In this document: one piece after another, positions 14,929 through 26,768 of the stretch | How positions within the stretch are numbered: position 1 is the first letter of the stretch | How the letters are laid out: each line of letters begins with the position of its first letter | Assembly: GCA_963070105.1 (NCBI GenBank) | Contig: OY718806.1 | Span: 7,771,865-7,835,864, forward strand | Source of the DNA: Litomosoides sigmodontis | Lineage: Eukaryota > Nematoda > Chromadorea > Rhabditida > Onchocercidae | Direction: 5' to 3' | DNA length: 64,000 bases | Notes under the pieces: generated by a model | What the model saw: the letters and a program-made list of their open reading frames with translations, nothing else | Told to the model about the DNA's origin: nothing | Database searches by the model: none | Translations under genes and position numbers: made by a program

Positions 14929-14980
14929 GTTTACCATTAAACGTACCATTTTCTGTTTACCATTAAACGTACCATTTTCT
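14929..14980. repeat. 26-bp perfect tandem duplication
   Basis: Two identical adjacent copies (14929-14954 and 14955-14980), each beginning GTTTACCATTAAACG. The copies show no divergence, so the duplication is recent. It is intergenic, with no evident function. Confidence 0.9.
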
Positions 14981-15225
14981 ATTAAGGTAATGATGACCTA
15001 CATATATTCTTGGCATATGTAGTATTCATTATGTCGCGCAATACTGGTAAATAAGAGACTAGATTGAGATGACGTCATCTTTCGTTTCTTGAGTACGCCG
15101 TTTGTCTTCTCTTTACTGCTATTATTGTCTGTCATGAAACTTCACGTTAATGACACGCTACAATTTTCCTTCAACCATTGGGTGGAGAAAAAGACGCGAC
15201 CGCTCGCCTTGCGCATGTGTGATTA

Positions 15226-15403
15226 ATGAAAAGGATGAAGATACCCAAGAGTCTTACTCCTTGGGCACTACGGAAAAATAAGTTTTTTTTGCTCCTTGCC
15301 ATTTGTTCACTGGTCTGCATACGGTGTTCTGAATTCTTCGTCCTGAATTATTCAAATAGGACGAAGCACATAAGTTGCTTTTCTAAGAAGGACAGAGGTA
15401 AGC
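15226..15403 (+). CDS. Possible first exon of an unidentified secreted or type II membrane protein
   Basis: An ATG at 15226 (or 15235) opens a frame with a basic N-terminus and a hydrophobic stretch (FFLLLAICSLVCIRC) followed by a polar segment with an N-glycosylation site (NRT). It runs into a strong donor, AGAG|GTAAGC at about 15403, before any stop. That is the structure of a signal-peptide or signal-anchor first exon. No following exon was found before G6PD, and joining to the G6PD first exon would be out of frame. It may be a real gene with unrecognised exons or a chance match. Confidence 0.3.
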
Positions 15404-17475
15404 AAAGGGTATTTTAAAAGTTATTAGTATGAAGTGCCAGCTAATTTAAATGTTTAAGTAGTTAGGCTGCAAATGTTATACGTTTGATTTGAATGCTTTG
15501 AAAGGCATTGTGCTTGATATCGATCGCTGCAACAAAAAAGTTTATGGGCTGAGAGGCGAGCGTGCTGTAGTTGCTTGGAAGTGCTAGCTTTCAATTCAGT
15601 CATTTACTGTGTGTATCCCTACAGTATCTCGGAACTTTTTCTCAAAGTACTCAAAAGTTGAATTCCAAACATCGACACGTCAGACTGATCTTTCAAACAC
15701 CATAATCACTGTGTTCTGTGTCGGGATTTTGATTGCAGTATATAATACATATGCGTGCACTGATTTTTGATGTTTTCAGCTCTAATTTATGTTGAGAGTA
15801 CCTTCCTGCTTATCAAAGATGAGAATGGAATTAATTAGAGAAGTGATTTAATCGTCGTTACTCACTTACATAAAGTGATATTGCGTCTGTTAGTGGAAGT
15901 GAAGGGCAATAGATGCATGAAATCTTCTGAGAGCATTACTGGATGCGCAATGCTTGTATTCTGTTAGTTTTTGAAACGATTGCAGTGGCATACCCGCATA
16001 TTTTTACACTCCCCTCTCCTGTGCTTCGAAAATATATGGTTTATTTTTCCTCCTCATGTTACGCTATTGATTACCTTTTGTTTCTGTTATTTTCGATTGA
16101 TTTTAAAGTTTGGACTTTGAGATCGCATATTGATGTTTTTTCATCCCGTTGTGTGGCAGGAAATTAAGTGATGTAGATGATGCATGGAGAAAAGATATAC
16201 AAATTTAACTGGTCAGTGTTATCACTACTTTATCATTTCGAAAAATAATGCACACTTCTCATCACGTGTTGAAACGAACCTCTAGACGTTAGTGTTTTAT
16301 GAGGAATTTTTTCCTATTTGTTAACCAGTATACGCAGATGTGTGGAAAGCTTTGTTTGCTTTTTTTCTCGTCTACTACATAATTGTTTGGATTAAATGTG
16401 AGATGAAAGATGCGATTAAAATGTTTGCTCAAACAGATTGTAAACACTGCTAGTAGTTAACTTTCCCGATTTTTTCGATTTGCCTTATTGTTTCTTCCTG
16501 AAACGGTAAAGAGAACTTGGATGATTAAGACAAAATTTTATGTGAGAGTCTCGGTGAAGATTTAATTTAGCAAAAGTGTTATGCGAAAAATAATTTGTCA
16601 TCAAGTCTCTGTCAATACGAATTATTCCATTCTACTGCTATCTTCGGAACCTGTAGAAAATTTCATTTTCCGAAGATGTACAAACGCTTAACTAAGTTCT
16701 TTCATGTTTTTCCTGTTGTTTGTTAGTCCTACACAGTGTTCAGTATTTACTTCTGGAGTGTGTGTTCCACTGTGAGGGTGCACTTCGCGTCCCATAATAC
16801 ACGGCGGCAATGGAATGTTAACCTTGATTCGTCTCATAAAACTTGAATTTTTGAAATTTCCGATAAAATGACTCCACTCTCCCAATTAAAAAATGGTTGA
16901 CTTCCACGGCGACCGGTAGTCATTCTTGACATTAAAGTGTTCATCATCCATATTTTTCGATGATGATTTCAAAATTTCGTAGCAGTATACACTTACAACA
17001 CGTGCTAGTTCCAGCCAGTAATGTTATGTAGAAGCCGTACGGTGTTATTTTTGTTTGTTTAAGCTGTTTAAGCGTCATAATTAGGCTAATATCTTGCAAT
17101 ATTTTGTTCTTGATTAAATTTCGAAACATTTGATGTACAGTGCATTATCTCATTTTTGGCTGTAATATATTAGTTACAATCTATGACGTGGCATCTTTCA
17201 CACTTTTTTACTTTGAAAGTGTTCCATGTACAAACGAACAATTCGATAGGTATGACAAAAACTGAGTTCAAGTAGAAATATGAGTCCAGTGGTTAATAAT
17301 AAAGTTTATGGTTTCTAACTTTGCGTAAGAAAAGGATTAATACTGTTGTATACTGTTGTAAGTGTGGAGATGTGGGAAGCGTGAGATCGATAATTACAGC
17401 GTCAAGATCCATAACATGGTGATGTTTAATGCTATAGTTAAGTGGTTCTTCAAAATCTTATTGCAGTCTCACAAA

Positions 17476-20400
17476 ATGTCTCACGGAAGTTCTCCGACAC
17501 CAGATCGAACTAATTCTCTGTCCAGTCCATTAAGCATGGAACTCGTTAACTATCTCAAAGAGTCTATGGGAGGTATCAATACTGATCCATACGTTTTTGT
17601 TGTTTTCGGTGCTTCGGTAAGTTAAATTAATGCTACGGAAGAGAAGTGATATTTCAATTTATGCATTCATTTCATATACAGTTTGATGTGTTAGTAGACT
17701 TATTTTGCACTTCATTATTTCAAAATTCATTTGAAATCAGTCAGTACAATTCACTGGGTTGACTTTCCATCATACTGGTGCTCAACATGTTTTTTTTTCA
17801 GGGTGATTTGGCCAGGAAGAAAATATACCCGACACTTTGGTGGCTTTACCGTGACTCATTATTGCCAAATAATATTTCCATCGTGGGTTATGCGCGGTCT
17901 AATTTGACGATGGCTTCGCTAAAAGAAAAATTTATTGAAAGATGCAAGGTTACTTTGTCGAAATTTATGTGTTTCTAGCACTTTTATTACGTCTAGAACC
18001 ACAGGAGCGCTTCATCTTTGCATTATTTTCCTGCTGAACTTAAATCAGTGATTTTAACTTTCTCGTACGTCCATAATTTCTAATAAGTACAGCAGAAACC
18101 CATCATTAAAGGTATTGGTTAGTTAAGATTCAGTTTTAATTTCCGAGATCCATTTTGTCTTGTATAACTGTATAAAGAATATATTTCAGCTTCATTCTGG
18201 TGAAGAGGCAAAGTTTGATAAATTTATATCGCGCTGTTCATACATTCGTGGTAAGTACGATGAGCCTTGTGGTTTTATTGAACTGCAGAATTTTATCAAA
18301 GAGATACAGCGATCTTGTGATGGAAGTCAGTTTCCCTTTTTTCTTTTTTTCTCTTTTACTTTATTATTAATTTATACGGCAGGAATACCTCTGCTGTGTA
18401 TGCTTTGCGACATGAAATAGGCTAACATAATTCGATAGTTTCATCGCTTGCGCGTTTGATTATAGTACTATCTACATAATTTATTATTGAAACTTTTTAT
18501 CTTTTAAGATTATATAGAAGAAAATGCAATATTTACTCTTTTAAGTTGTGTCGTAATGAAAGACTTATAAATTTTCAAATGTAATCCACTCGTATTTGGT
18601 TTTTTTCATGAAATGTAAATTGCAGCACCAGTGAACAGACTGTATTATCTTGCTTTGCCTCCTGAAGTGTTTGAAGACGTTACACTTCAAATAAGTGAGA
18701 ACTGCATGGACGATGGGTGTGTTGCTATATGTGATTTTTAGTTCCTCAGAGCTCAACTTGACTGATTTCAGCATAATTTACCACTTACTCTTTCCATTGA
18801 CAGTAACGTTATTCTCTTGGAAGTAGTGTTTCTTGAAAGATGACTTTCCTTCATAACTCTGTCTTCTAGAGTGTTTGGGCAACTCTAGTTTCAAAGCATT
18901 TCCGGAATTCAACTTTCTTCTGCAGTAAGCTAAACGACATTTTTTATATAGCTCATTCTTTGTGTGATTTCCAATTGCAATATTTTCAGTTATTTTTCCG
19001 TCATTTTATTGCATACGGTACTGTCTTCTTTCCGTATTCAGAGATTCTTCATGACTTTTTTTTTCAGTCGTTCTTGGACTCGTATCATTATTGAAAAACC
19101 TTTTGGTTTCGATTCAGAATCTTCCGCAAAATTGTCTTTACATCTCGAGCGTTTGTTCCGAGAAGACCAAATCTACCGCATAGACCATTATCTGGGCAAA
19201 GAAATGGTTCAAAACCTTATGGTTCTTAGGTTAATATCAAACATGTCCTCTAATTTTTTATCAGCATTATGTAGCAGTATATGCAGAAAATTGAAGGGCT
19301 GTAAGAAATATATTGTATTCATGTTGTTATCCTTTCGTGGAAAATCAGAGACATCGAATTCGAATGAAATAATCGTTTATTTGAAATCCCGTACAATTAT
19401 TGTCACCATTAAGATTGATTTAATTTTAGGTTTGGGAATAGGATCTTTAACCCATCGTGGAATCGCGACAATATAGCGGCTGTTGTAGTTTCGTTCAAAG
19501 AAAATTTTGGAACTCAAGGTCGTGCAGGATATTTTGATACAAGTGGTATTATACGGTAAGTTCTTAAGCAGTTAAATATGCTTATTATAGCGTTTTGTGT
19601 GTATTTTATTAGATCTAGTGTCTTTTCAGAAATGCATAGATTTTTATTTGCTCGTTGTTTCAGTGATGTAATGCAAAATCATCTAATGCAAATTCTGACA
19701 CTAGTTGCTATGGAGAAGCCTGCCAGTTTGGATGCCGAGGATATTCGTGATGAAAAAGTAATGCTTAGTTTTGAAATATGAAACGGTAGTGCTTTCGAAC
19801 TACCATTTCATATTTCTGTACTTTGTCATACGTATCTGTACTCTATACATATCTCTACACAAAATATGATTGAAAATTGTGCTGGAGTTTGCATACTTCG
19901 TCTTCTAAAAAAGTCTGTGGAAAGCTTTTAATTACGCTATTGCATTGCTCGAACTTCTGTTTTTATAAATCCCTGAGTAGGTACCACACACTATCTTTTG
20001 TCCGTGAGCCCTCGTCGAGATTTATCCCAAACGGTAGTTCGAAAGCACTGTTACTGAGGTCGATGAACCCGCAGCAGATTTGGATTCTAGTGTTTTTGAG
20101 TTAATTCTCTTAATCACTCTGTCAATTCAGGTCATGAAATTTTTCGGAATAAATGAGTAGATTGTGGACGTAGAACAACAGCCTTCTCCATAAAGAGAAC
20201 TGAAGATGGATCCATTAAATTTATTTTTTTTTTTGCTTCTTTCTGGGACTACCACTAAATTTTACCAAACCTTCGACATTGTTTTAGGTCAAAGTTATGA
20301 AGTGTATCAAGCCAGTACAGATGCAGGATGTGGTTCTTGGGCAGTACGTTGGTGATCCAAAAGCAGCAGGTAACTGTTTCATTTAAGTAGTGGACATCTT

Positions 20401-21726
20401 ATAAGTATGGAATAAGTATTTTATAATTGCAGCTGGTGAGGCACGTTATGGCTACCACGATGATAAAGATGTCCCCCAGGATTCAGTGACGCCAACGTAT
20501 GCATTGGCAATCTTAAAAGTAAATAATGAGCGTTGGGATGGTGTTCCTTTTATTCTGCGGTGTGGAAAAGGTTGAAGTTCTTTTCGGTCATTAATAAGAT
20601 TTACGTGGAAGTGATGGATTTACTGTTTATGATCAGTGTTGTCAATTTTCAAATGCTGAAGAGAGCTGTAACGCGAGGTGTTAATTTTCACTCATATATC
20701 AATTTGCTGTGATATGCGTTTCAAATATCCAAAATTTTTATTTATGGAAAAAGGTAAGAGTTCGTGAGAACCGCAGTCAAAATGATGAAAGTACAAGTTG
20801 TGACAGTTGAATTGTGATTCTTGAAGTCTTAACTATTTTCCAGCGCTCAATGAAAGTAAAGCCGAAGTGCGAATACAGTTCAGGGAAGTTTCGGGAGATA
20901 TTTATCCTGAGGGACAACTGAAAAGAACAGAATTGGTTATAAGGGTGCAACCAAATGAGGCAGTTTATATCAAATTAATGTCGAAGAAGCCTGGCATGGG
21001 TTTTTCAGTCGAAGAAACTGAACTTGATCTTACTTATGGACATAGATATAGGGTAAACACTATCGTTTTTTCATTCCTGCTTTATTTTGTTTGTTATATT
21101 TAGTGTTAGTTATTATATTTTTGTGTAACAAATGTACTAACAAAGGCGAAATGGTTTGTTATAACACTCCTGGAATATGGCTTTCTAGTCTTTTATTTGT
21201 TTTGAGGATGTTCGTCTTCCCGATGCTTATGAAAGGCTCTTTCTGGAGGTAATTATGGGTTCTCAAATAGATTTTGTTCGAACTGATGAATTGGAGCAGT
21301 CATGGAGAATATTTACGCCGTTATTGCAGCAAATTGAAGAAGAAAGGACAAAGCCCGCCAAATATGTTTTTGGGAGGTGAATTTTTTTGGAGTCGTTTTG
21401 TTGTGCCCATGAATTTACAAATTAATGGAGATATTTTTGAATTTACGCATATACTGAAGAAACTGTTGGTTCATCTTTTATAAAACGAGTTAGTCGTTGT
21501 GGAAGATTTCTTTCTATGACACTATTATAAAATGACTTTGGCTTATATTTTTATAGCATCAAAATCGTTGTTTTTACGAAATATTTGTTTTGTTTTTGTT
21601 GGTTTATAATTTTACTCGAAATATTTAAATTTCAGTCGTGGACCAGCAGAAGCAGATGAGATGATGGTAAGGCATGGCTTCATATTTTCCGGTACTTATA
21701 AATGGGTTCCAAACATTGAGCGTTGA
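17476..21726 (+). CDS. gspd-1: Glucose-6-phosphate 1-dehydrogenase
   Basis: Twelve exons: 17476-17616, 17802-17948, 18190-18325, 18626-18716, 19068-19229, 19430-19555, 19664-19757, 20288-20369, 20433-20570, 20844-21052, 21207-21376 and 21636-21726. Together they give 1,587 nt, 528 aa, close to the family's ~515 aa. The enzyme oxidises glucose-6-phosphate with NADP+ in the first step of the pentose phosphate pathway, the main cytosolic NADPH source. Seen: the nucleotide-binding GASGDLA (residues 45-51), the EKPFG motif (181-185), the active-site signature RIDHYLGKE (209-217), RCGK at the end of exon 9, and a C-terminal GTYKWVP. An acceptor TTGCAG ends at 17466, ten bases before the ATG, a typical spliced-leader site. 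Exon 11 uses an unusual TTTGAG acceptor. The gene appears intact. Confidence 0.97.
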
Positions 21727-23445
21727 GAAGCGAAATAGTTATATATACACAACATTGCTGAAAATGGTACAGACAATTTGTGGATGTATCCTTGAGACTA
21801 CGTTCAATTTTAATGCACACAAAGCGATTCATGTTACCCTTTTTATTTGGGAACATACTAAATTTTTGGAAACAGCATAGTTTTCTCGGTGAAACATTCC
21901 AATACTTGTTGCTTGTTTTACCAATCATTTCGTAACTTTTTTCTTTTCTAATTATTCTTTTTTATTTTATGATAATTATGCGCATTTGCCAGTAACTAGT
22001 TGGATAATTAAAAAAATGGCAATGAGTGCATTGGTTTTCCATTCCCCGCTGAGATTGCACTTTCATGCTTATTTCGAAAAGTGTTTTTTCGAAAATTCGT
22101 ATGTCGATATCGTCATTGTTTCATTGCTTAATGAATTGAAATAGACTTTTGCTACTGCCACGGAGAACTTTTCTGGATGGAGATCATGTTCTGTTTCTAA
22201 TTGCACAGTCAACTGAAGTGGACATCTGATGTTATATATTCCTTTTTTGGGCAACAAGTAGTTTGTGTTATTAATTGCAATCACTAACTGTGGTTTTCAA
22301 ATGCCTTTTTGATTTTCGATTTTTCGAAATTCAGTATTACGTTTGTTTTTGAAAATTCGAAAACCGCTGAGGCTTAGGAAGACGATTATGTTCGGTTTTT
22401 TTGATAATTTATCATGGTATTCTGGGGTGCTAAAAATGTCCGATTTCCTGGAATCATTGCTGGACATGAGACACAGCTCTCTGTCGCTACATCTGCAGTT
22501 TAAAACCAACTCAACCTAGGCCACACAAACAATTATTTACATAAAGCAAATAAATGCACCAGGTATTTTGTGAACTGTCGGATTTAGCGGTGCATGAATA
22601 ATTCGAACCGAAGAAATTTTTTGATATAACTATCATCGAAACCAAACGATGCATTAAATTTCATGCTATCAATCATTCTCACTTTAAAAATCATTTCTTA
22701 ATTGAAAAATGTACGCAAAATATCATAAAATACCAATTGATATGCGAATCCCATAATTCATCATGAATTATTAGACGAATGCATCTGACAATTATATGAA
22801 TGGAGGATAGTGTGGATGAGATTTGAGAGAAAATTTCAGTTATCTTTAAGTACGGGATGTTCCATAGTGATACATTTGTTAATCAAATTTATTAATTCAT
22901 CTTGTCTTTTATAAATTTGCTGCAATTCTCTGGTGAATTCGGCGACGAAATCCCAGTTGCATGCCTTGTTAACCATCCTAAAATTATTCGCATTTTTTTT
23001 TTGCATGAAATTCTCGTGCTTTAAATCTATTCCTGGTTGTTACTTTAAATGTTAAAATTCAGTAAACATATTTAATTGTTTTTGGTGGGTATACTCAATC
23101 GGAAATCATTACCGGCAACTTATCAAAATTTCAGTGATTTGAGATCACTTCGTTAAAAGAATTCTAGCAAAAAGTACTATTTGATTTTAATTATTGTAAA
23201 ACTGAATTGGCAACATGGAATGGAATTGATGGACTATTTCTGAAAATTACTAATAAAAATTAGCACATGAAATCAACATTATTTGGTTACTTGGTGAAAA
23301 ATAAACTGAAATATGAATAAGACATTAGAAATGAAGAGTCAGTAAAGGAAGTTAGAAAAGGAGGTTTCTCAAGAACTTAAGTGCCATGTTTCGTTTTGTC
23401 AGGAGTAGTAACTCAACTTATGGCGCGATTCCGGAACGGAAGCTT
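21727..23445. other. Intergenic, G6PD 3' side
   Basis: AT-rich sequence with only short open frames on both strands. No domain, repeat array or RNA gene was seen. Confidence 0.45.
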
Positions 23446-23625
23446 TTAAATTAAAGCGAACTGAAAGTTTTCCGGTACAACTTCCGTGAGACAAAAGACA
23501 TACCGGTCTTCTTGTTCCCATCCTCGGAATAAGTTCGGTAACGTTCGTTTGTCCCAGTTATCGGTGAATGTCATCTGTGCAGCGACGATGTAAATTGTCG
23601 TTAGAAATAACGTGATGCGTTTCAT
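23446..23625 (-). CDS. nlp-47: AKH/GnRH-like neuropeptide precursor
   Basis: A 59-aa precursor starts at ATG 23625. Its N-terminus is a signal peptide (MKRITLFLTTIYIVAA), immediately followed by QMTFTDNWD and a dibasic KR cleavage site (residues 26-27). Cleavage after Ala16 would expose Gln17, which normally cyclises to pyroglutamate. The C. elegans AKH/GnRH-type peptide is pQMTFTDQWT, so the match is seven of eight core residues in the correct place. As in C. elegans there is no Gly for amidation before the KR. A good acceptor (TTTTCAG) lies 27 nt upstream of the ATG, suitable for trans-splicing. The tail either runs to the stop at 23446 as one exon or is interrupted by a short intron with a GTATGT donor after the EQEDR codons. 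In C. elegans the peptide acts on a G-protein-coupled receptor and influences egg laying. Confidence 0.85.
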   Translation of the reverse strand: MKRITLFLTTIYIVAAQMTFTDNWDKRTLPNLFRGWEQEDRYVFCLTEVVPENFQFALI

Positions 23626-26122
23626 GTTTCTTGTTTCTGGATTAAATTTCTCTGAAAATTTCCGACAATTAAGCCTACCTTCATCCGGCATAATTCATTG
23701 ATTACATACAGCGATCTCGAACTTCTCTTTCCCACAGCTCCTAAGCCTGTTGTGCCTTTTCTTGGACTTATCGAATTTGAATTGCAGCAAATGAAGGAAA
23801 GTCAGTTTTGATCGTGAGCAACTGCAGATCGGGACAAACACTGTCACCAAGTACTTATCACTTTTAATACGTCTGTCGAAGTAAAAGATTAGCAATCGGT
23901 GGTGCTAAAAGCTAGCAGTTTACGATTTTGATAATATTCATTGCTTACAAATGCAGCAATTAACAACAAATTTTTAAATTACTGCTTTAATATTATGATA
24001 GAGAAGTAACATCTAAAAGCAAACGTAGAGGTTGGCGAATAAAACTGATTTAAAAAGTGCCATAACGAAAATATATCAGCAGTTTTTTTTTTTCAAACCG
24101 CGATAAAGCCAGCCATGGAGCGAATCAATTTAGCATTTTTGTTAACACTGTGCCAACTAGAATGCCATACTCATAGGCATACTAATAATTTTAATTAAGC
24201 GGATTGGACATGCTGAAAGGTTAAGTGAGTTAGCTCCTTGGTACATAAAATTATACCATCGATAGTAAGCTGTAATAATTTCTTCGCAAATGAAGCTAAT
24301 AAAATTGCATAAATAATTCTGTTTGTTCTGTCATTTTTTTGAGTCTCAAAATACATTTTGATTTAGTTGAAAAAGTACTTTATAGGAAAATTGCCAAATT
24401 CTATTGTTTCATATTAAATTTCCAATTTTCACATTTTACTAGTACGTGCATTTTTCCATTGATCTTTAAATCGTATTTATTGCGTCAATTAGTCAACATC
24501 TCTCACTTAAATTTCGATCCTACAATATTAATTAAGTTTTTTTTTTCCGTAGAAACCAATTGAGTGAATTGCAATGGCTTAGCGGATGGAATGCAATGAA
24601 TTATAAATTTACAACCTATAAGCGATTATAGATTCACAGCCTATTTTTTTTTGCCTGATATCAGTTTTAGCGTGCGATAACCTCTCTTTCTACGGTGTTA
24701 GATCTACAAGTGAGTTTTTGCTGGTTGAGCAAGGAAGAAGCTAGCACTGCGCGTGACATTGTACGAAAGCACTGCGTGTTCGACAGTTGCACAATTAAAT
24801 TTACTGTATTCGTAGGGGAATTCCATTCTTTCAAAAGACGTACAGTGTTGCACACAGCCATGGTGCTAAAGGCCATAATTTTATTAAAAACATTTGATGA
24901 AATAAGGCGTATTGTTAGCGATTGAAGAAGTAATGTTGACGAAGCAGTCAGTAGATAGTTTAGTCGAAATCAAATAATGCAGCTGGACGGCTTCATGAAG
25001 TCATGCCACTTTTATTTGAACTGGCGCCTCATCCTACTTCCCTACAACAACCGTATTTATGCATGTGAAGAGATAATAGAAATTCATCTAATGCATAATA
25101 ATGGTATTGGCCTCTTTTACTCATTTCAATTCCTCCTTTTATTATTTCAATCACTCAGTTGGAAGTGAAATGAAGCTCTCTCAGTATGCTTTTGCCTATT
25201 CTGTGAAATTGGAATAATCATTTTCAAATCTTCGTAAAGCTATCTAATCCATTTCACATTTATCATTCAAACATCAATCATCAAGTCGTATACGTCATTC
25301 TATCACCACCAACATTAGTCATCATAATCAGTTTTGCTGAAAATTCTATTTTAAAAACATCGGTAAAATTTTGAAAAAATTTCCATTTAGTTCCTTGGCA
25401 AGATAAATGGATTCCATTTTTCCTGCATTTTTCCAGTGATCACCGCTCAGCGAAAAAATGATGAACCATTGCTGGATTCTTCAGTCATTTCCCTCAACCA
25501 CTTTTAATTTATTCCTAAACGTTGTGCATTTTCCTTCCCGAAACGTTGTACATTACATTTTGATAAAGTTTTCATTTCAAATTACCTATTTTTCGATAAA
25601 ATGTTCCTTGCTCGACATATTTTATACTATTTAATGCTGCAAGGCCAGTCGAAATTAAAATATTTCAGATGGAGCGGTTGATGAAAAGACAGTGTGAGTG
25701 TTTCATTTTAAACAGATTTTCAAATTTCCTATTACTTCATTCTGAATTGAATTTGGAAAGTGCAAACACACACACACACACACCTAATTACTTTATTGTA
25801 CTGAAAAACTGAGCATAGCAAAGAAGCTGAGAAATAAAAGACTTCCTCACCTGCTGATTAAGAAGAGGAAATGTCGACGAATCATTTGAATTAGGTCTTT
25901 CATAGTGAGTAAGATTTCGAGATAAGGAAGAAAGAGGAACGCATAGCATTAACTAATTAGCTGTCATACAATAGATTGCATTTTGAAATTAACAGTGCAG
26001 TCTTAAAGAAGTGATTGTTGATGAGTGATCTATTACTTAGACTTATGAACATTATGATATTATGAGGATCAGTTATCCAACATTAAAATACCAGGTACTG
26101 GATACTCGGTTATATCAGGTTT
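23626..26122. other. Intergenic between the AKH-like gene and CRIP
   Basis: No gene was recognised. Overlapping short frames on both strands at 24667-24925 lack domains. A short (CA)n run lies at about 25766-25784. This stretch may hold upstream control sequence of the AKH-like gene. Confidence 0.4.
25766..25784. repeat. Short (CA)n microsatellite
   Basis: About nine CA units in otherwise AT-rich intergenic DNA. Confidence 0.85.
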
Positions 26123-26768
26123 TTATTTTGTTTGACCCTCATGGAATTTGTGTGACTCAGTGCCGCCACGACCGAATCCTTTTGGGCCAAACAATGCGCC
26201 ATAGCATTGAGTGCAGTAAGGCTTTGCGTCATGCTATAAATTTAGATATTACTGACTGCAAAATGGAGCAAGACGTTTTTTCCTTGTTTGAAAAGATAGT
26301 GCCCTTTTCAACAAAGATTTTGGCAAATTTCAGGATGACCAATTTGTAAATTCCCTCATGTCGCAAACCTCAAAAGTACTCCATGTTTTTTTCCCTTAAA
26401 GACAAAATTCTTTTTAGAAATTTGAATTTTTGGAAAATAAAAATTAAAGTGACTCGCCACAGAGTGACTTCCGGGTGTCAATTGTTTATTACATTTTTCG
26501 TTTACGCATCTCAGACATGGCCGATGCCAATCCATTTCCATTGATTGTACACGTTCCGCTTAAAAACGTATTGATTACCTCATTTAATTTAGTTGACATA
26601 AGTGAGAAATATCAAATTCAATTTGCCAAATACCAATTATGGTATCATTTATTAACAGTATCAAATACAGTCCTATTTTGATGATCATCTAAATAAGTCA
26701 TATGACAAATAGTTGAGGAGCAGCACACCGAAGTAAACTGGTTTTCTGCAACGCGGACAGTTCGGCAT
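26123..26768 (-). CDS. Cysteine-rich protein, CRIP type (single LIM domain)
   Basis: Three small exons on the - strand, 26768-26729, 26558-26461 and 26233-26123, encode 82 aa. Exon 1 gives [13 protein letters not shown]; exon 2 starts [18 protein letters not shown]; exon 3 gives [20 protein letters not shown], then a [10 protein letters not shown] tail. That is the whole single LIM domain plus Gly-rich tail of CRIP1 and of C. elegans EXC-9, small cytoplasmic zinc proteins acting as protein-protein adaptors (EXC-9 maintains excretory canal shape). Zinc ligands Cys4, Cys7, His25, Cys28, Cys31, Cys36, Cys53 and Cys56 are all visible. Odd features: two extra residues (Val-Asn) between Cys31 and Glu34 widen the usual C-x2-C to C-x4-C, and the exon 2 donor (GTGGCG) is weak. 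A CTTTCAG acceptor lies 17 nt upstream of the ATG. Exon phases are consistent (40+98+111 nt). Confidence 0.85.

Larger units (their letters stand above)
14044..17465. other. Intergenic region between PFDN4 and G6PD
   Basis: 3.4 kb containing the PFDN4 3' UTR, a 26-bp tandem duplication (14929-14980) and a possible orphan first exon (15226-15403, listed separately). A GC-richer patch at about 16720-16880 has an open frame on the - strand without a recognisable domain. The rest shows no coding signal. Confidence 0.4.

Noticed and set aside
18964..19476. 170-codon + strand ORF
   Set aside because: It contains G6PD exon 5 but extends into both neighbouring introns; only 19068-19229 is coding.
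26062..26349. 95-codon + strand ORF
   Set aside because: It is the antisense shadow of CRIP exon 3, whose - strand reading matches a known LIM C-terminus.
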